A DNA stretch of 64,000 nt, from the NCBI RefSeq assembly GCF_024721265.1, contig NZ_JAMXOC010000017.1, forward strand, positions 1 through 64,000. The letters run 5' to 3'. Of the stretch, positions 1 to 8,860 are shown in pieces. The notes under the pieces were generated by a model. It made no database searches and had not been told where the DNA came from. It worked only from the letters and a program-made list of their open reading frames with translations. The stretch comes from Ohessyouella blattaphilus. GTDB lineage: Bacteria; Bacillota; Clostridia; Lachnospirales; Lachnospiraceae. Within the stretch, counting starts at the first letter, position 1, and every line of letters starts with the position of its first letter. A program made the position numbers and the translations under genes.

Positions 1-72
1 TTTTTAAAAAATCCCATTAATCAATGACTATAAAAAGATTTACCTTTCAGAGCTGCATTATTTGATTAAAAC

Positions 73-101
73 TTGACGAAAAAACCCTCAAAGTGTAAAG
101 T
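73..101 (+). promoter_or_regulatory. Putative promoter of ptsI
   Basis: TTGACG (73-78) and TAAAGT (96-101) are separated by 17 bases, a reasonable sigma-A-type promoter about 40 bases before the ptsI start. The sequence AAACCCTC (82-89) is complementary to GAGGGTTT (128-135), which contains the ribosome binding site, but the first arm would lie upstream of the predicted transcript start, so an RNA hairpin is not implied. Confidence 0.45.
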
Positions 102-140
102 AGAATAGCCAACTATTTTGCACTCGCGAGGGTTTATTTT

Positions 141-1760
141 ATGATAACATTAATGGGAAAAAAAGTATCTGAAGGTATTGCCATCGGCAAGCTTTCGTTC
201 TTTAAAAGAACAACGAAGGAAATCCGTCAGATCAATGTAAAAGACGTAGAAAAAGAAGTGACACGTCTTTTGAAAGCGAAAGAAAAGACGCAGCTAGAAC
301 TAAAAGAGCTATTTGAAGTTGCCTCTAAAGAAGTAGGAGAGGCAAATGCAGCCGTTTTTGAGGTTCAGCAGAAAATATTGGCGAATGACGAATATAACCG
401 ATTGATTAATGCCATTATTTTGGAAGAAAAATTGAATGCGGAGTATGCGGTGATAACGGGTACAGAGGAGTTCCTTAAAAGTAGTACGGTTGCCGAGGAC
501 CCGGATATCAACAATCATCATGAAGATGTAAAGGATGTATCTTCTAGAATAATCAGGGTGCTCACCCGTAGCTGGAAAGATAAGCTTCTAGTGGACGATC
601 CTTTTGTATTAGCGGCCGATGAACTATATCCTAGTGAGGCTATGCAGTTTGATAAGGCAAAAGTGCTAGGGTTTGTAACGAAATACGGGACCATCAATTC
701 GCATACGGCGATTCTAGCAAGAACGAAAGGGATTCCTTCCATTATCGGTTTGGGAGAAGCTCTTAAAGAGGATTATCAAGGAAAGACCATTATCCTTGAT
801 GGCTTTGAGGGTAAGGTGTATATTGAGCCAGATTATACGACCTTGACCAAAATGCAGAATAAAAAGGATGCTAATTTAGTCAAGCTAAAGAATCTTGAGC
901 GTCTGAAAGGGAAAGAGAATATTACTCAGTCCGGTCGCCGTATTGACGTCTGTGCTAATATCGGAACAGCAGAGGATATCGACAATGTACTGCGAAGTGA
1001 TGCTGGTGGAATCGGTCTATTTCGAACAGAGTACCTCTTTATGGATCCTAGCGGGCGGACGCCGACGGAAGAGGATCAGTTCCAGGTATATAGACGAGCG
1101 GCAGAGACGATGGGTGCCCAACCAGTGGCCATTCGAGTGGCTGACTTAGGCGATGACAAACAACCCACGTGTATGGATTTATCTGAAGATTCAGGGTTTG
1201 GTTACCGAGGTATTCGCGTGCTCTTAGATAAAGAAGAGATGCTGATGACTCAGCTGCGAGCAATCTTAAGGGCCTCAGCGTATGGTAATGTGAAGATTGT
1301 CTTTCCCCTAATTACTTCGGAAGAAGAGGTGGGGCTCTTAAAGCAGTACGTAGAAAAGGCCAAAGAAGCTCTCGATTATGACAAGGTGGATTATAATAAG
1401 AAGATTCAGCTAGGCGCCATGATAGAAACACCGGCGGCAGTTATGCTAAGCGGTGAGTTAGCGAGAGAGCTTGATTTCTTTAGTATTGGTACCAATGATC
1501 TGACCCAGTTTACGCTAGCAGTTAGCCGGGACAATCAGAAAGCAGCCGGTTATTACCAGCAAAATCACCCGGCACTTCTTAAGATGATTCGGATTGTTGC
1601 GAACAACATTCACCTAGAAGGGAAACGAATCAGTATCTGTGGCGATATGGCTGCGGATTTGGAGATGACCGAATTTTTCATTAAGATTGGTATTCACGAG
1701 CTTTCGGTGGCACCACCGTCAGTTCTTGGGCTACGAAAGAAAATTAGAGAAATACAGTAA
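141..1760 (+). CDS. ptsI: PTS enzyme I (phosphoenolpyruvate-protein phosphotransferase)
   Basis: Enzyme I takes phosphate from PEP and passes it to HPr, starting the sugar phosphotransferase relay in the cytoplasm. The protein has the expected order: an N-terminal HPr-binding helical region, a swivelling phosphohistidine domain with the active histidine in GTINSHTAILAR (about residue 188), and a C-terminal PEP-binding barrel with the GGIGLFRTEYLF segment, the IGTNDLTQ motif and a catalytic cysteine near residue 500 (ISICGDMAAD). At 539 residues it is slightly shorter than the usual 570. The ATG at 141 follows a GAGGG ribosome binding site by 8 bases; an in-frame ATG 12 bases later is possible. 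No HPr gene is adjacent. The NCS2 permease follows 32 bases downstream, so they may be cotranscribed. Confidence 0.95.
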   Translation: MITLMGKKVSEGIAIGKLSFFKRTTKEIRQINVKDVEKEVTRLLKAKEKTQLELKELFEVASKEVGEANAAVFEVQQKILANDEYNRLINAIILEEKLNAEYAVITGTEEFLKSSTVAEDPDINNHHEDVKDVSSRIIRVLTRSWKDKLLVDDPFVLAADELYPSEAMQFDKAKVLGFVTKYGTINSHTAILARTKGIPSIIGLGEALKEDYQGKTIILDGFEGKVYIEPDYTTLTKMQNKKDANLVKLKNLERLKGKENITQSGRRIDVCANIGTAEDIDNVLRSDAGGIGLFRTEYLFMDPSGRTPTEEDQFQVYRRAAETMGAQPVAIRVADLGDDKQPTCMDLSEDSGFGYRGIRVLLDKEEMLMTQLRAILRASAYGNVKIVFPLITSEEEVGLLKQYVEKAKEALDYDKVDYNKKIQLGAMIETPAAVMLSGELARELDFFSIGTNDLTQFTLAVSRDNQKAAGYYQQNHPALLKMIRIVANNIHLEGKRISICGDMAADLEMTEFFIKIGIHELSVAPPSVLGLRKKIREIQ

Positions 1761-1792
1761 TCACACTACAAGGAAAGAATGAGGAGACGAAC

Positions 1793-3175
1793 ATGTTAGA
1801 AAAGCTTTTTAAACTGAAAGAGCACAACACGGATGTGAAAACAGAGGTAATGGCAGGTATTACTACCTTCATGACCATGGCCTATATCTTGGCCGTTAAC
1901 CCGAATATTATGGGTGCTGCAGGCATGGATGTAGGTGCCGTCTTTACATCAACAGCCATTGCGGCAGCAATCGGAACTTTATTGATGGCAATTTTCGCGA
2001 ACTATCCATTTGCCCTAGCGCCAGGTATGGGACTTAATGCTTATTTTGCTTATACAGTGGTTTTAGGGATGGGGTATACCTGGGAGATGGCTTTAGCAGC
2101 GGTATTTGTTGAAGGTATTATCTTTATTCTGCTATCACTGACTAATGTGCGGGAAGCGATTTTTAATGCAATTCCCCGTAACCTAAAGTCGGCAGTATCT
2201 GTTGGTATTGGTCTATTTATCGCCTTTATCGGTCTCCAGAACGCCAAAATCGTAATTGGCGGTGCCACCTTAGTGGAACTCTTTAGCCTTGAGGGATTTA
2301 ATGCGGCTAACGGCGTTGAAGCTACGTTTAAAGATGCGGGGATTACAGTTGTCTTAGCGATTATCGGCGTGATCATTACCGCTGTTTTAGTAGTAAAGAA
2401 CGTCAAAGGTAACATTCTCTGGGGAATTCTTATTACCTGGCTTTTAGGAATCGTATGTCAGGTGTCAGGAATCTACGTACCAAATGTGGAAGCAGGTTTC
2501 TATTCCTTATTACCAGATTTTAGCAATGGTATCTCTGTTCCTAGTATTGCTCCAATCTTTGGAAAGCTAGACTTTAGCCGAGTGTTCTCCGGACAGTTCC
2601 TAATCGTTGTCTTCGCTTTCTTATTTGTAGATATGTTTGATACCATCGGTACGTTAATCGGGGTGTCTACGAAGGCAAATATGCTCGATGAAGACGGAAA
2701 GTTACCGAAGATTAAAGGTGCTCTTTTATCAGATGCTGTTGCAACGACAGCAGGATCTGTCCTTGGTGTATCAACAGTAACTACTTACGTAGAAAGTGCC
2801 TCAGGCGTATCAGAAGGTGGACGTACAGGTTTGACCGCGGTAACAACGGCTGTACTATTTGGTCTAGCGTTACTATTGTCACCGATATTCTTAGCAATCC
2901 CTGCCTTTGCGACAGCACCAGCTCTTATCATCGTTGGTTTCTACATGCTGACTAATATCGTGAATATTGACTTTGAGGATCTTGCTGAAGCGATTCCATG
3001 TTATATCTGTATCGCGGCGATGCCATTCTTTTATAGTATCTCTGAAGGTATCTCAATGGGCGTTGTCACTTATGCAGCACTTAACTTATTTACTGGTAAG
3101 TACAAAGAGAAGAAGCTTAGTATCTTGATGTATGTACTGGCGGTACTATTTATTCTAAAATATATATTCCTATAG
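1793..3175 (+). CDS. NCS2 family purine (guanine/hypoxanthine/adenine) permease
   Basis: This 460-residue polytopic membrane protein belongs to the AzgA/PbuG branch of the NCS2 nucleobase permeases, which import purine bases with protons. Visible hallmarks are the N-terminal TEVMAGITTFMTMAYILAVNP segment split over the first helix, the FALAPGMGLNAYFAY motif, FVDMFDTIGTLIGVS in the middle and VSTVTTYVESASGVSEGGRTG near residue 340. It has roughly 12-14 hydrophobic segments. A good AGGAGACG-type ribosome binding site precedes the ATG. The gap to ptsI is too short to hold a purine riboswitch. The exact purine transported cannot be read from the sequence. Confidence 0.9.
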   Translation: MLEKLFKLKEHNTDVKTEVMAGITTFMTMAYILAVNPNIMGAAGMDVGAVFTSTAIAAAIGTLLMAIFANYPFALAPGMGLNAYFAYTVVLGMGYTWEMALAAVFVEGIIFILLSLTNVREAIFNAIPRNLKSAVSVGIGLFIAFIGLQNAKIVIGGATLVELFSLEGFNAANGVEATFKDAGITVVLAIIGVIITAVLVVKNVKGNILWGILITWLLGIVCQVSGIYVPNVEAGFYSLLPDFSNGISVPSIAPIFGKLDFSRVFSGQFLIVVFAFLFVDMFDTIGTLIGVSTKANMLDEDGKLPKIKGALLSDAVATTAGSVLGVSTVTTYVESASGVSEGGRTGLTAVTTAVLFGLALLLSPIFLAIPAFATAPALIIVGFYMLTNIVNIDFEDLAEAIPCYICIAAMPFFYSISEGISMGVVTYAALNLFTGKYKEKKLSILMYVLAVLFILKYIFL

Positions 3176-3199
3176 AATCAAAAGGGGACACACTTTTTT

Positions 3200-3246
3200 T
3201 CAGATGGGGACGGAGTTTTTTTGAAAAAAACTCCGTCCCCATCTGA
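3200..3246. repeat. Perfect 47-bp palindrome (REP-like hairpin)
   Basis: Two perfectly complementary 23-base arms (3200-3222 and 3224-3246) surround a single central G. The core reads GGGGACGGAGTTTTTTT and its complement. Just upstream, 3184-3200 reads GGGGACACACTTTTTTT, a partial direct copy 22 bases away. It lies between the NCS2 permease and the DUF368 gene and may act as a terminator (arm ends in a T-run on both strands), but its perfection and G-rich box also resemble dispersed REP-type elements. Confidence 0.75.
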
Positions 3247-3270
3247 TGAGATATGGAAGGGAGCAGATAA

Positions 3271-4095
3271 TTGATTTACTTACTAAACATACTTAAAGGC
3301 ATGGTCATGGGACTTGCGATGTTGATTCCAGGAGTTAGCGGCGGGACGATGGCGGTGATTATGGGGATTTTTGATCCTCTGATAAATGCAGTAGGCTCGT
3401 TCTTTAAAGAACCGAAGAAATCCTTGAAGATTCTAATTCCGATTGCCATCGGTGGAGGCCTAGGAATCTTGGTTTTTTCCATGCCGATTGAATGGCTATT
3501 AGAGAATCTTTACGCACCAACGGTATTTCTTTTTATCGGTGCGGTGTTAGGCGGTATTCCTCCTATTTATAAAGAGACGGGAATTACGACAAAAAATGTA
3601 AATATTAAGAAGATTCTTTTGTTTGCAGTTGGTGTTTTCGTGGTCTTTGCCCTTGATAACCTCCCGGCCGGAACCTTTTCTATCTCTACGGATAATGTGG
3701 TGATGAACTGGATTGTCCTAGCGGTTGCCGGCGCGATTTCTTCGATTGCGCTAGTCTTACCAGGCATTAGCGGTTCCTATATGCTACTCCTTTTAGGGCT
3801 CTATAAGACAGTGCTAGCCACGATTAATAACCGAGACTTTATTCAGCTGATTCCCTTTGCGCTAGGAGCTTGTGTGGGGGTAATCTTGATAGCGAAGCTT
3901 TTACAATTCTTCTTAAAGAAATATCGCCAGAGTACGTTTACGGTTATCTTAGGCTTTGTGGTTGCCTCAATTTTCCAGCTAAATCCTGGTCTGCCGGCGA
4001 ACTTTAAAGAAGTGATTCTTTCTATAATCTTGTTCTTTGCCGGCTTTATCGCGATTTTATATATGTCTAGATTAGAAGAAAAAATTGAAAAATAG
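3271..4095 (+). CDS. DUF368 family membrane protein, likely polyprenyl-phosphate translocase
   Basis: The 274-residue protein has about eight hydrophobic segments and the DUF368 signatures: GLAMLIPGVSGGTMAVIMGI at the N-terminus and the internal repeat ALVLPGISGSYMLLLLGLY. Members of DUF368 (the PopT group) have been shown to recycle undecaprenyl phosphate across the cytoplasmic membrane for cell-wall synthesis; applying that here is by family membership. The TTG at 3271 is preferred because GGAAGGGA lies 9 bases upstream; the first ATG is at 3301, inside the first conserved helix. It sits alone between a palindrome and a bidirectional terminator. Confidence 0.85.
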   Translation: MIYLLNILKGMVMGLAMLIPGVSGGTMAVIMGIFDPLINAVGSFFKEPKKSLKILIPIAIGGGLGILVFSMPIEWLLENLYAPTVFLFIGAVLGGIPPIYKETGITTKNVNIKKILLFAVGVFVVFALDNLPAGTFSISTDNVVMNWIVLAVAGAISSIALVLPGISGSYMLLLLGLYKTVLATINNRDFIQLIPFALGACVGVILIAKLLQFFLKKYRQSTFTVILGFVVASIFQLNPGLPANFKEVILSIILFFAGFIAILYMSRLEEKIEK

Positions 4096-4102
4096 TATTA
4101 TA

Positions 4103-4158
4103 AAAAGGAGCTGTTGCAAGCTAGCCGGTGAAGACCAACTGGAGCAACAGCTCCTTTT
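4103..4158. terminator. Bidirectional terminator between the DUF368 gene and citC
   Basis: Perfect 15-base arms, 4103-4117 and 4144-4158 (AAAAGGAGCTGTTGC and its complement), end in T-runs on both strands and separate two convergent genes. The loop is 26 bases, longer than usual, and the last two bases of citC fall inside the second arm. Confidence 0.8.
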
Positions 4159-5203
4159 AATGATGAATTATATTTTCGGCGTGCCTAATGCGCTCAATGA
4201 CGGGGATAGCTTCTGGACTTAGGAAATATTCATAAGTTGATTTGGGGACAAGGGAGCGCAGACGGTCAAAGTCGCCATCTTTAATAGCAACGCGAATGGT
4301 TGAAGCACTGATAATCTCTGATCCCGCAGTGATGCGAGGTATCTCGGTGCAGCAGATTCCCGACTCAGGTAGTTTTTGCTTCATCGTCTCATTATATAGA
4401 TTGGTAACGTGACTGTTTGGTTCGTGGCCGACGTAACGTTTTTGTATTCCTAGCGCGTTTGCTATTTGGACAAAGAGAGTAAGATCAAGGAGAGCATGAC
4501 CTTTTGCGATATCATCATGATCCTTTTGAAAATAGCTGGGAAAAGTAGCACTGCTAATCATATACGAACCGGTTTCGTGATAACAAATATTACTTAAATG
4601 AGTCGTGCCAGAGATCACTAGCTGTTTCCGCACAGAAAAGGGGATTAGGCTAGAATCCTCGCTGACGATAAATAGGTGGAGGATGTCATTTTCAGCTGCT
4701 GCTTTTTCGATCAGATGCAGATGTCCCAAAGAGAACGGGTTGGCATTCATTACGATAGCAGCAATTTTATGAGCATTTACTTTTTCCTTTGCGAGAGTCT
4801 CTAGGTAGTCGGAAAAGCCGGTTCTATTATTTTCCATAAAGACCAGATGTCCGGGAATTTCAATAATTCTATAAAAACCTAAATCTTCAAAGAACTTGGC
4901 AGAATCACACTTTGTATAGAGAAAAAGATGGGTGTTACCACGAGAGAATTGATGCCCAATCAGGTGTGTTACGATTTCATTCATGAGACCTTCGCCTTGA
5001 TGGTCGCTACTTACAGCGAGACAGCGCAGGGTATTTCCAAAACAACTGCCGGTAGCTAGAGCGTTACCGAGTTCATCGAAGATGCCACAGGTATAATCCA
5101 GATTAGCATCTCGGCGAATACCCTCATTTAGGAGGAGTTGATTAACTTGGTCGTGGGCTCTTAAATCATAAGAATGCACTTCTGAAACAAAATAGTTTGA
5201 CAT
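4157..5203 (-). CDS. citC: [Citrate (pro-3S)-lyase] ligase
   Basis: CitC acetylates the prosthetic group of the acyl carrier subunit of citrate lyase, using ATP and acetate, to activate the lyase. The N-terminal ~130 residues form a GNAT-like domain (RCLAVSSDHQGEGLMNEIV), followed by a nucleotidyltransferase domain with the NPFSLGHLHLIEKA motif (the HxGH-type ATP site), SVRKQLV and a C-terminal ISASTIR signature. The length of 348 is normal for the family. An AAAGGAG site precedes the ATG. The citDEF and citXG genes that usually accompany it are absent from this window, so its lyase partner must be elsewhere or missing. Confidence 0.9.
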   Translation of the reverse strand: MSNYFVSEVHSYDLRAHDQVNQLLLNEGIRRDANLDYTCGIFDELGNALATGSCFGNTLRCLAVSSDHQGEGLMNEIVTHLIGHQFSRGNTHLFLYTKCDSAKFFEDLGFYRIIEIPGHLVFMENNRTGFSDYLETLAKEKVNAHKIAAIVMNANPFSLGHLHLIEKAAAENDILHLFIVSEDSSLIPFSVRKQLVISGTTHLSNICYHETGSYMISSATFPSYFQKDHDDIAKGHALLDLTLFVQIANALGIQKRYVGHEPNSHVTNLYNETMKQKLPESGICCTEIPRITAGSEIISASTIRVAIKDGDFDRLRSLVPKSTYEYFLSPEAIPVIERIRHAENIIHH

Positions 5204-5303
5204 TGATACTCTCCTTTACTATGCTTAATTATAGCGATGATTGGCATGGAAGTAAATATAAAACTATTTGTAGATGGAACGATTTTGAGAGGAGATGAGT
5301 GGT

Positions 5304-6593
5304 ATGGCGATGGAGAAATTAAAACGAGGTGAAGAGTTTCTTTATCTTAATGACAAGGAATGTGGTCTCACCGGACTTACCGTAGACATTGGCATGGAGG
5401 ATATTAAAGAGGCGAGCGCAAGGCTTAGTCGTTTTGCCCCTTTTATTGCTAAGGTGTTTCCAGAGACGGCAGCTGCGGCGGGGATTATTGAGTCAGAATT
5501 AATGGCAATACCCGAGATGAAAGTCGCGCTTACGAATGCCTATGGGGAGGTTGCCCCGGGGACGTTACTGTTAAAGATGGATAGCCATTTGCCGATTGCT
5601 GGTTCGATTAAGGCTCGTGGCGGTATTTACGAGGTGCTAAAGCATGCCGAAGAAATCGCTCTTGAAAGGGGACTCATTCATCCCGGCGATCATTACGAAA
5701 AGCTAGCAGAGGCGGAAGCCAGAGAGCTTTTCTCGAAGTATAAAATACAAGTAGGCTCCACGGGAAATCTCGGACTTAGTATTGGCATCGCTTCGGCTGC
5801 GGTTGGCTTTAAGGTAATTGTTCACATGTCAGCGGATGCGAGACAGTGGAAGAAGGATTTGTTACGCTCTCATGGGGTAGAGGTGATTGAATATCAGGAC
5901 GATTATTCGAAAGCAGTGGAAGAGGGCCGCAAGCTTTCTGATGAGGATCCAACTAGCTATTTTATCGATGATGAGAACTCTAAAGACCTATTTATGGGGT
6001 ACGCCGTGGCCGCTCTTAGATTAGGGACGCAGCTTGAAGAGCAAAAGATAAAAGTAGATGGTGAGCATCCGCTGTTTGTCTATCTTCCCTGCGGTGTGGG
6101 TGGCGCGCCCGGCGGAATTACCTTTGGCCTAAAGGAGATCTTCGGTGAGCACGTCCATTGCTTCTTTATTGAACCAATAGCCGCTCCTTGTATGACTTTA
6201 GGAATGGCAAGCGGTTTGCATAATGAGATTTCCGTTAAGGATATCGGCCTCTCTGGCCAGACTCATGCCGATGGCCTAGCCGTAGGAAGAGCGTCAGGCT
6301 TTGTGGGCAAGGTAATGGAGCCGCTGTTGGCAGGGTGCTTTACCATGGCAGATGGCTCTCTTTATGACTATATGCGCTTACTTTTAAGTAGCGAAGAGGT
6401 GTTTATTGAACCTAGTGCTGCCGCTAGCTTTGAAGGAGTTGTTAAGTTCTGTAAGTATCCAGAGATGAAGACGTATCTTCAAAAGCATAATTTAGAAGAT
6501 AAAATGGATAACGCCAGTCACATCGCTTGGGCAACAGGAGGAGTTTTGGTGCCGGCGGAGATCCAGGAAGAGTATATTAGAACGAAAATTTAG
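5304..6593 (+). CDS. dsdA: D-serine ammonia-lyase (D-serine dehydratase)
   Basis: This PLP enzyme converts D-serine to pyruvate and ammonia. The Schiff-base lysine lies in [17 protein letters not shown] (about residue 103), the phosphate-binding glycine loop in [12 protein letters not shown], and a second glycine-rich stretch is [14 protein letters not shown]. The 429-residue length matches DsdA rather than L-serine dehydratases. The ATG at 5295 touches the GAGAGGAG ribosome binding site, so the ATG at 5304, nine bases after it, is the more credible start. The gene is divergent from citC and convergent with the asparaginase gene, and no dsdC-like regulator is beside it. Confidence 0.9.
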   Translation: MAMEKLKRGEEFLYLNDKECGLTGLTVDIGMEDIKEASARLSRFAPFIAKVFPETAAAAGIIESELMAIPEMKVALTNAYGEVAPGTLLLKMDSHLPIAGSIKARGGIYEVLKHAEEIALERGLIHPGDHYEKLAEAEARELFSKYKIQVGSTGNLGLSIGIASAAVGFKVIVHMSADARQWKKDLLRSHGVEVIEYQDDYSKAVEEGRKLSDEDPTSYFIDDENSKDLFMGYAVAALRLGTQLEEQKIKVDGEHPLFVYLPCGVGGAPGGITFGLKEIFGEHVHCFFIEPIAAPCMTLGMASGLHNEISVKDIGLSGQTHADGLAVGRASGFVGKVMEPLLAGCFTMADGSLYDYMRLLLSSEEVFIEPSAAASFEGVVKFCKYPEMKTYLQKHNLEDKMDNASHIAWATGGVLVPAEIQEEYIRTKI

Positions 6594-6599
6594 GTTAGA

Positions 6600-6642
6600 A
6601 AAAGGGCGGATCACATTTTAGATTTACGTGATCTACCCTTTT
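6600..6642. terminator. Terminator between dsdA and ansA
   Basis: Arms 6600-6614 and 6628-6642 pair over 15 positions with one mismatch and one G-T pair. T-runs on both sides make it usable from both convergent genes. Confidence 0.7.
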
Positions 6643-6665
6643 TTCGCGAAGCGTGATGCTTCCAG

Positions 6666-7685
6666 TTATTCTCCTCTATCGTAGTTTATTATCTTATAGA
6701 ACATTTTCTTGATTTCTCTAGGTTTATCTGTCTGTCCGAGAATCCACATGATTTTGGCGACAATGGCCTCGGTGGTCATATTGCCAGCTTCTAAGACACC
6801 CTCTAGCGCGGTGTACTTATTGCCGACCTCGTAGCGGGATAGATCGAGACCCTCTTCCGGCACTTGGGTAGTGAGGATAATGGTCTTGCCTTTGGCGATA
6901 AAATCGCGGATGGCCGTCTCGAAGGAGTGGCCGTCGTATTCGGGGATGCCGCCGATACCGAAGGTTTCTAGGATTAGGGCGTCAACGTCTTGTTCAAAGG
7001 CCTTGAAGATATTCGGCGAAAGTCCAGGGCTAAGCTTTAAAACGGCGACCCGGTCACACATTTTATCGTAACTTAGAAGCTCTCCTTCTAAAGCTTCAGG
7101 GTCCTTTACTCTTCTGAGAATACGGTTTTCGATAAAGTGGGCCAGGGGTGTAAAGTTCATGCTTTCAAAAGCATTGTAGCTTCTAGTTCGTTGCTTTTTG
7201 ACCCGAGTACCAGCGATCACCTGATTATTAAAGACGATAGATACGTTGCAGGAATACTTATCGAGGGCGTAGAGAACACTTTGATAAATATTCAACTTAG
7301 CGTCGGTAAAAGGGTTGCTAATCGGCTTTTGTGAGCCAGTTAAGACAATCGGCTTGGGGCTATTCTGGATTAAATAGGAAAGAGCGGCAGCCGTATAGGC
7401 CATCGTGTCTGTTCCGTGGAGGATGACAAAGCCGTCATAACCGTCGTATTCTTCTAAAATAGTATCGGCAATCTTAAGCCAATTTTCCGGTGCCATGTTG
7501 GTCGAGTCGATATTCATTAGTTGGAGGACACTTAGATTACAGAGGTGATCCACCTCTGGGACTTTCGCGAGAATCAAATCCCCAGTTAACGCTGGCGTAA
7601 GTCCGTTACCTCCTTCTGAGCTGGCAACAGTCCCACCTGTTGCGATAAATAAAATGTTTTTGTTAGTTTCTCTTTTAGTATTCAT
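6666..7685 (-). CDS. ansA: Type I L-asparaginase
   Basis: The enzyme hydrolyses L-asparagine to aspartate and ammonia. Both catalytic threonine motifs are present: FIATGGTVASSEGG near residue 19 and FVILHGTDTMAYTAAAL around residue 85-100. The 339-residue length and the lack of a signal peptide indicate the cytoplasmic type I enzyme rather than the secreted type II. C-terminal ILTTQVPEEGLDLSRYEVG is typical of the family. The gene stands alone, divergent from the PHP phosphatase gene. Together with dsdA it gives the region an amino-acid deamination theme, though the two genes are convergent and not in one operon. Confidence 0.92.
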   Translation of the reverse strand: MNTKRETNKNILFIATGGTVASSEGGNGLTPALTGDLILAKVPEVDHLCNLSVLQLMNIDSTNMAPENWLKIADTILEEYDGYDGFVILHGTDTMAYTAAALSYLIQNSPKPIVLTGSQKPISNPFTDAKLNIYQSVLYALDKYSCNVSIVFNNQVIAGTRVKKQRTRSYNAFESMNFTPLAHFIENRILRRVKDPEALEGELLSYDKMCDRVAVLKLSPGLSPNIFKAFEQDVDALILETFGIGGIPEYDGHSFETAIRDFIAKGKTIILTTQVPEEGLDLSRYEVGNKYTALEGVLEAGNMTTEAIVAKIMWILGQTDKPREIKKMFYKIINYDRGE

Positions 7686-7764
7686 ATCGTCAATATAACA
7701 TATTAAACTGGAAAAACAAAGGGATTTACGTTATACTTGTGCAAGAGAAAAGGAAGGTAAGATT

Positions 7765-8490
7765 ATGCATATTGAAATTGACACTCATACCCATACACTT
7801 GCCAGCGGTCACGCCTACAGTAGTATGCGGGAAATGGCGGCTGCGGCGAAGAGAAATGGCTTAAAAGGCATTGCGATAACAGACCATGCTCCCCAGATGC
7901 CAGGCGGACCGCATTTGTTTTATTTTCAGAATTTAAAGGTGGTTCCGGAAATGATGGAAGGCGTTCTTGTTCTGAAAGGTGTGGAGCTAAATATTATGGA
8001 TTCAGCAGGAACCCTGGACTTAGATAACAATCTGCTTAAAACGCTAGATATCCGGATTGCCAGCATGCACGTTCCCTGCTACAACGGGGAGTTATCCAAA
8101 GAGGTAATTACTGATACGTATATTAAAGTTATGAATAATCCAGAGGTAGATATTATCGGTCATCCCGATGACAGTCGGTTTCCCATTGATTATCTTCGTT
8201 TAGCTCTAGCAGCGAAAGAGACGGGGACCCTCTTAGAAGTAAATAATAGCTCTCTTGATCCGCGGAGCTTTAGAGAAAACGGGCAAGAGAATATTACGAC
8301 ACTTTTAAAAGCGTGTATGGAGGTTGGCGCGATGATAACCGTAGGTACCGATGCCCATATGGACGTCGATGCCGGTATCAATAATCATGCTCTAAAAAAG
8401 CTGGAAGAAGTGGGATTTCCTGAAGAATTAGTGGCAAATAGTTCGCTGGATAAGTTGCTCCTGCGGCTTAAGAAAAATAATAGACTTTAA
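7765..8490 (+). CDS. PHP-domain phosphatase (YcdX-like)
   Basis: A 241-residue polymerase-and-histidinol-phosphatase domain. The metal ligands are visible as IDTHTHTLASGHAYSS at the N-terminus, GIAITDHAPQMPGGPHLFYF, VLKGVELNIMD, IIGHPDD and TVGTDAHMD near the C-terminus. This order matches YcdX-type trinuclear-metal phosphatases, and histidinol-phosphatase-like annotations are common, but no his genes are nearby so the substrate is unknown. The start has a GGAAGGT site 6 bases upstream. The trpR-like gene follows after 56 bases. Confidence 0.85.
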   Translation: MHIEIDTHTHTLASGHAYSSMREMAAAAKRNGLKGIAITDHAPQMPGGPHLFYFQNLKVVPEMMEGVLVLKGVELNIMDSAGTLDLDNNLLKTLDIRIASMHVPCYNGELSKEVITDTYIKVMNNPEVDIIGHPDDSRFPIDYLRLALAAKETGTLLEVNNSSLDPRSFRENGQENITTLLKACMEVGAMITVGTDAHMDVDAGINNHALKKLEEVGFPEELVANSSLDKLLLRLKKNNRL

Positions 8491-8546
8491 CATTTTAGTG
8501 TGTTAAAATACAGAGGTATAATGATCACGCAAGAAGGGACAAAGAT

Positions 8547-8837
8547 ATGAGCAAAAAAATTAAAACGGAGTCAGTAGACTACCTCTTTGAAGCGATTTTA
8601 AGCTTACAGAGTAAAGAAGAGTGTTATACCTTCTTTGAAGACATCTGTACAGTGAATGAACTGCTTTCCCTGTCGCAACGATTCGAAGTTGCCAAGATGC
8701 TGAGAGAAGAACGGACCTATTTGGAAATTGCCGAAAAGACTGGGGCTTCAACAGCGACGATTAGTCGAGTGAATCGTTCACTTAACTATGGTAACGATGG
8801 GTATGATATGGTTTTTGAACGAATTGAAAAAAAATAA
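8547..8837 (+). CDS. yerC: YerC/YecD family TrpR-related DNA-binding protein
   Basis: The 96-residue protein is a compact helical repressor of the TrpR superfamily. The segment VNELLSLSQRFEVAKML followed by RTYLEIAEKTGASTATISRVNRSLNYG is the conserved helix-turn-helix of the YerC group. In Bacillus this gene sits near pcrA; here pcrA is also close (2.5 kb) but separated by minus-strand genes. No ligand is established for the family. A TATAAT hexamer lies at 8516-8521, about 30 bases before the ATG. Confidence 0.88.
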   Translation: MSKKIKTESVDYLFEAILSLQSKEECYTFFEDICTVNELLSLSQRFEVAKMLREERTYLEIAEKTGASTATISRVNRSLNYGNDGYDMVFERIEKK

Positions 8838-8860
8838 AACTTCCTGCGGGAAGTTTTATT
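8833..8860. terminator. Bidirectional terminator after yerC
   Basis: Twelve-base arms 8833-8844 and 8849-8860 (AATAAAACTTCC and complement) with a 4-base loop, flanked by A- and T-runs. It overlaps the stop codons of yerC and of the convergent DUF1836 gene. Confidence 0.85.

Noticed and set aside
82-135. RNA hairpin hiding the ptsI ribosome binding site
   Set aside because: The upstream arm lies before the predicted transcript start, so it would not be in the mRNA.
1760-1793. Purine riboswitch before the NCS2 permease
   Set aside because: The gap is only 32 bases and has no aptamer-like stems.
8190-8381. Minus-strand ORFs inside well-supported genes (for example 8190-8381, 2050-2415, 35514-35999)
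   Set aside because: They lie antisense to conserved coding regions, lack ribosome binding sites and show no recognisable domains.
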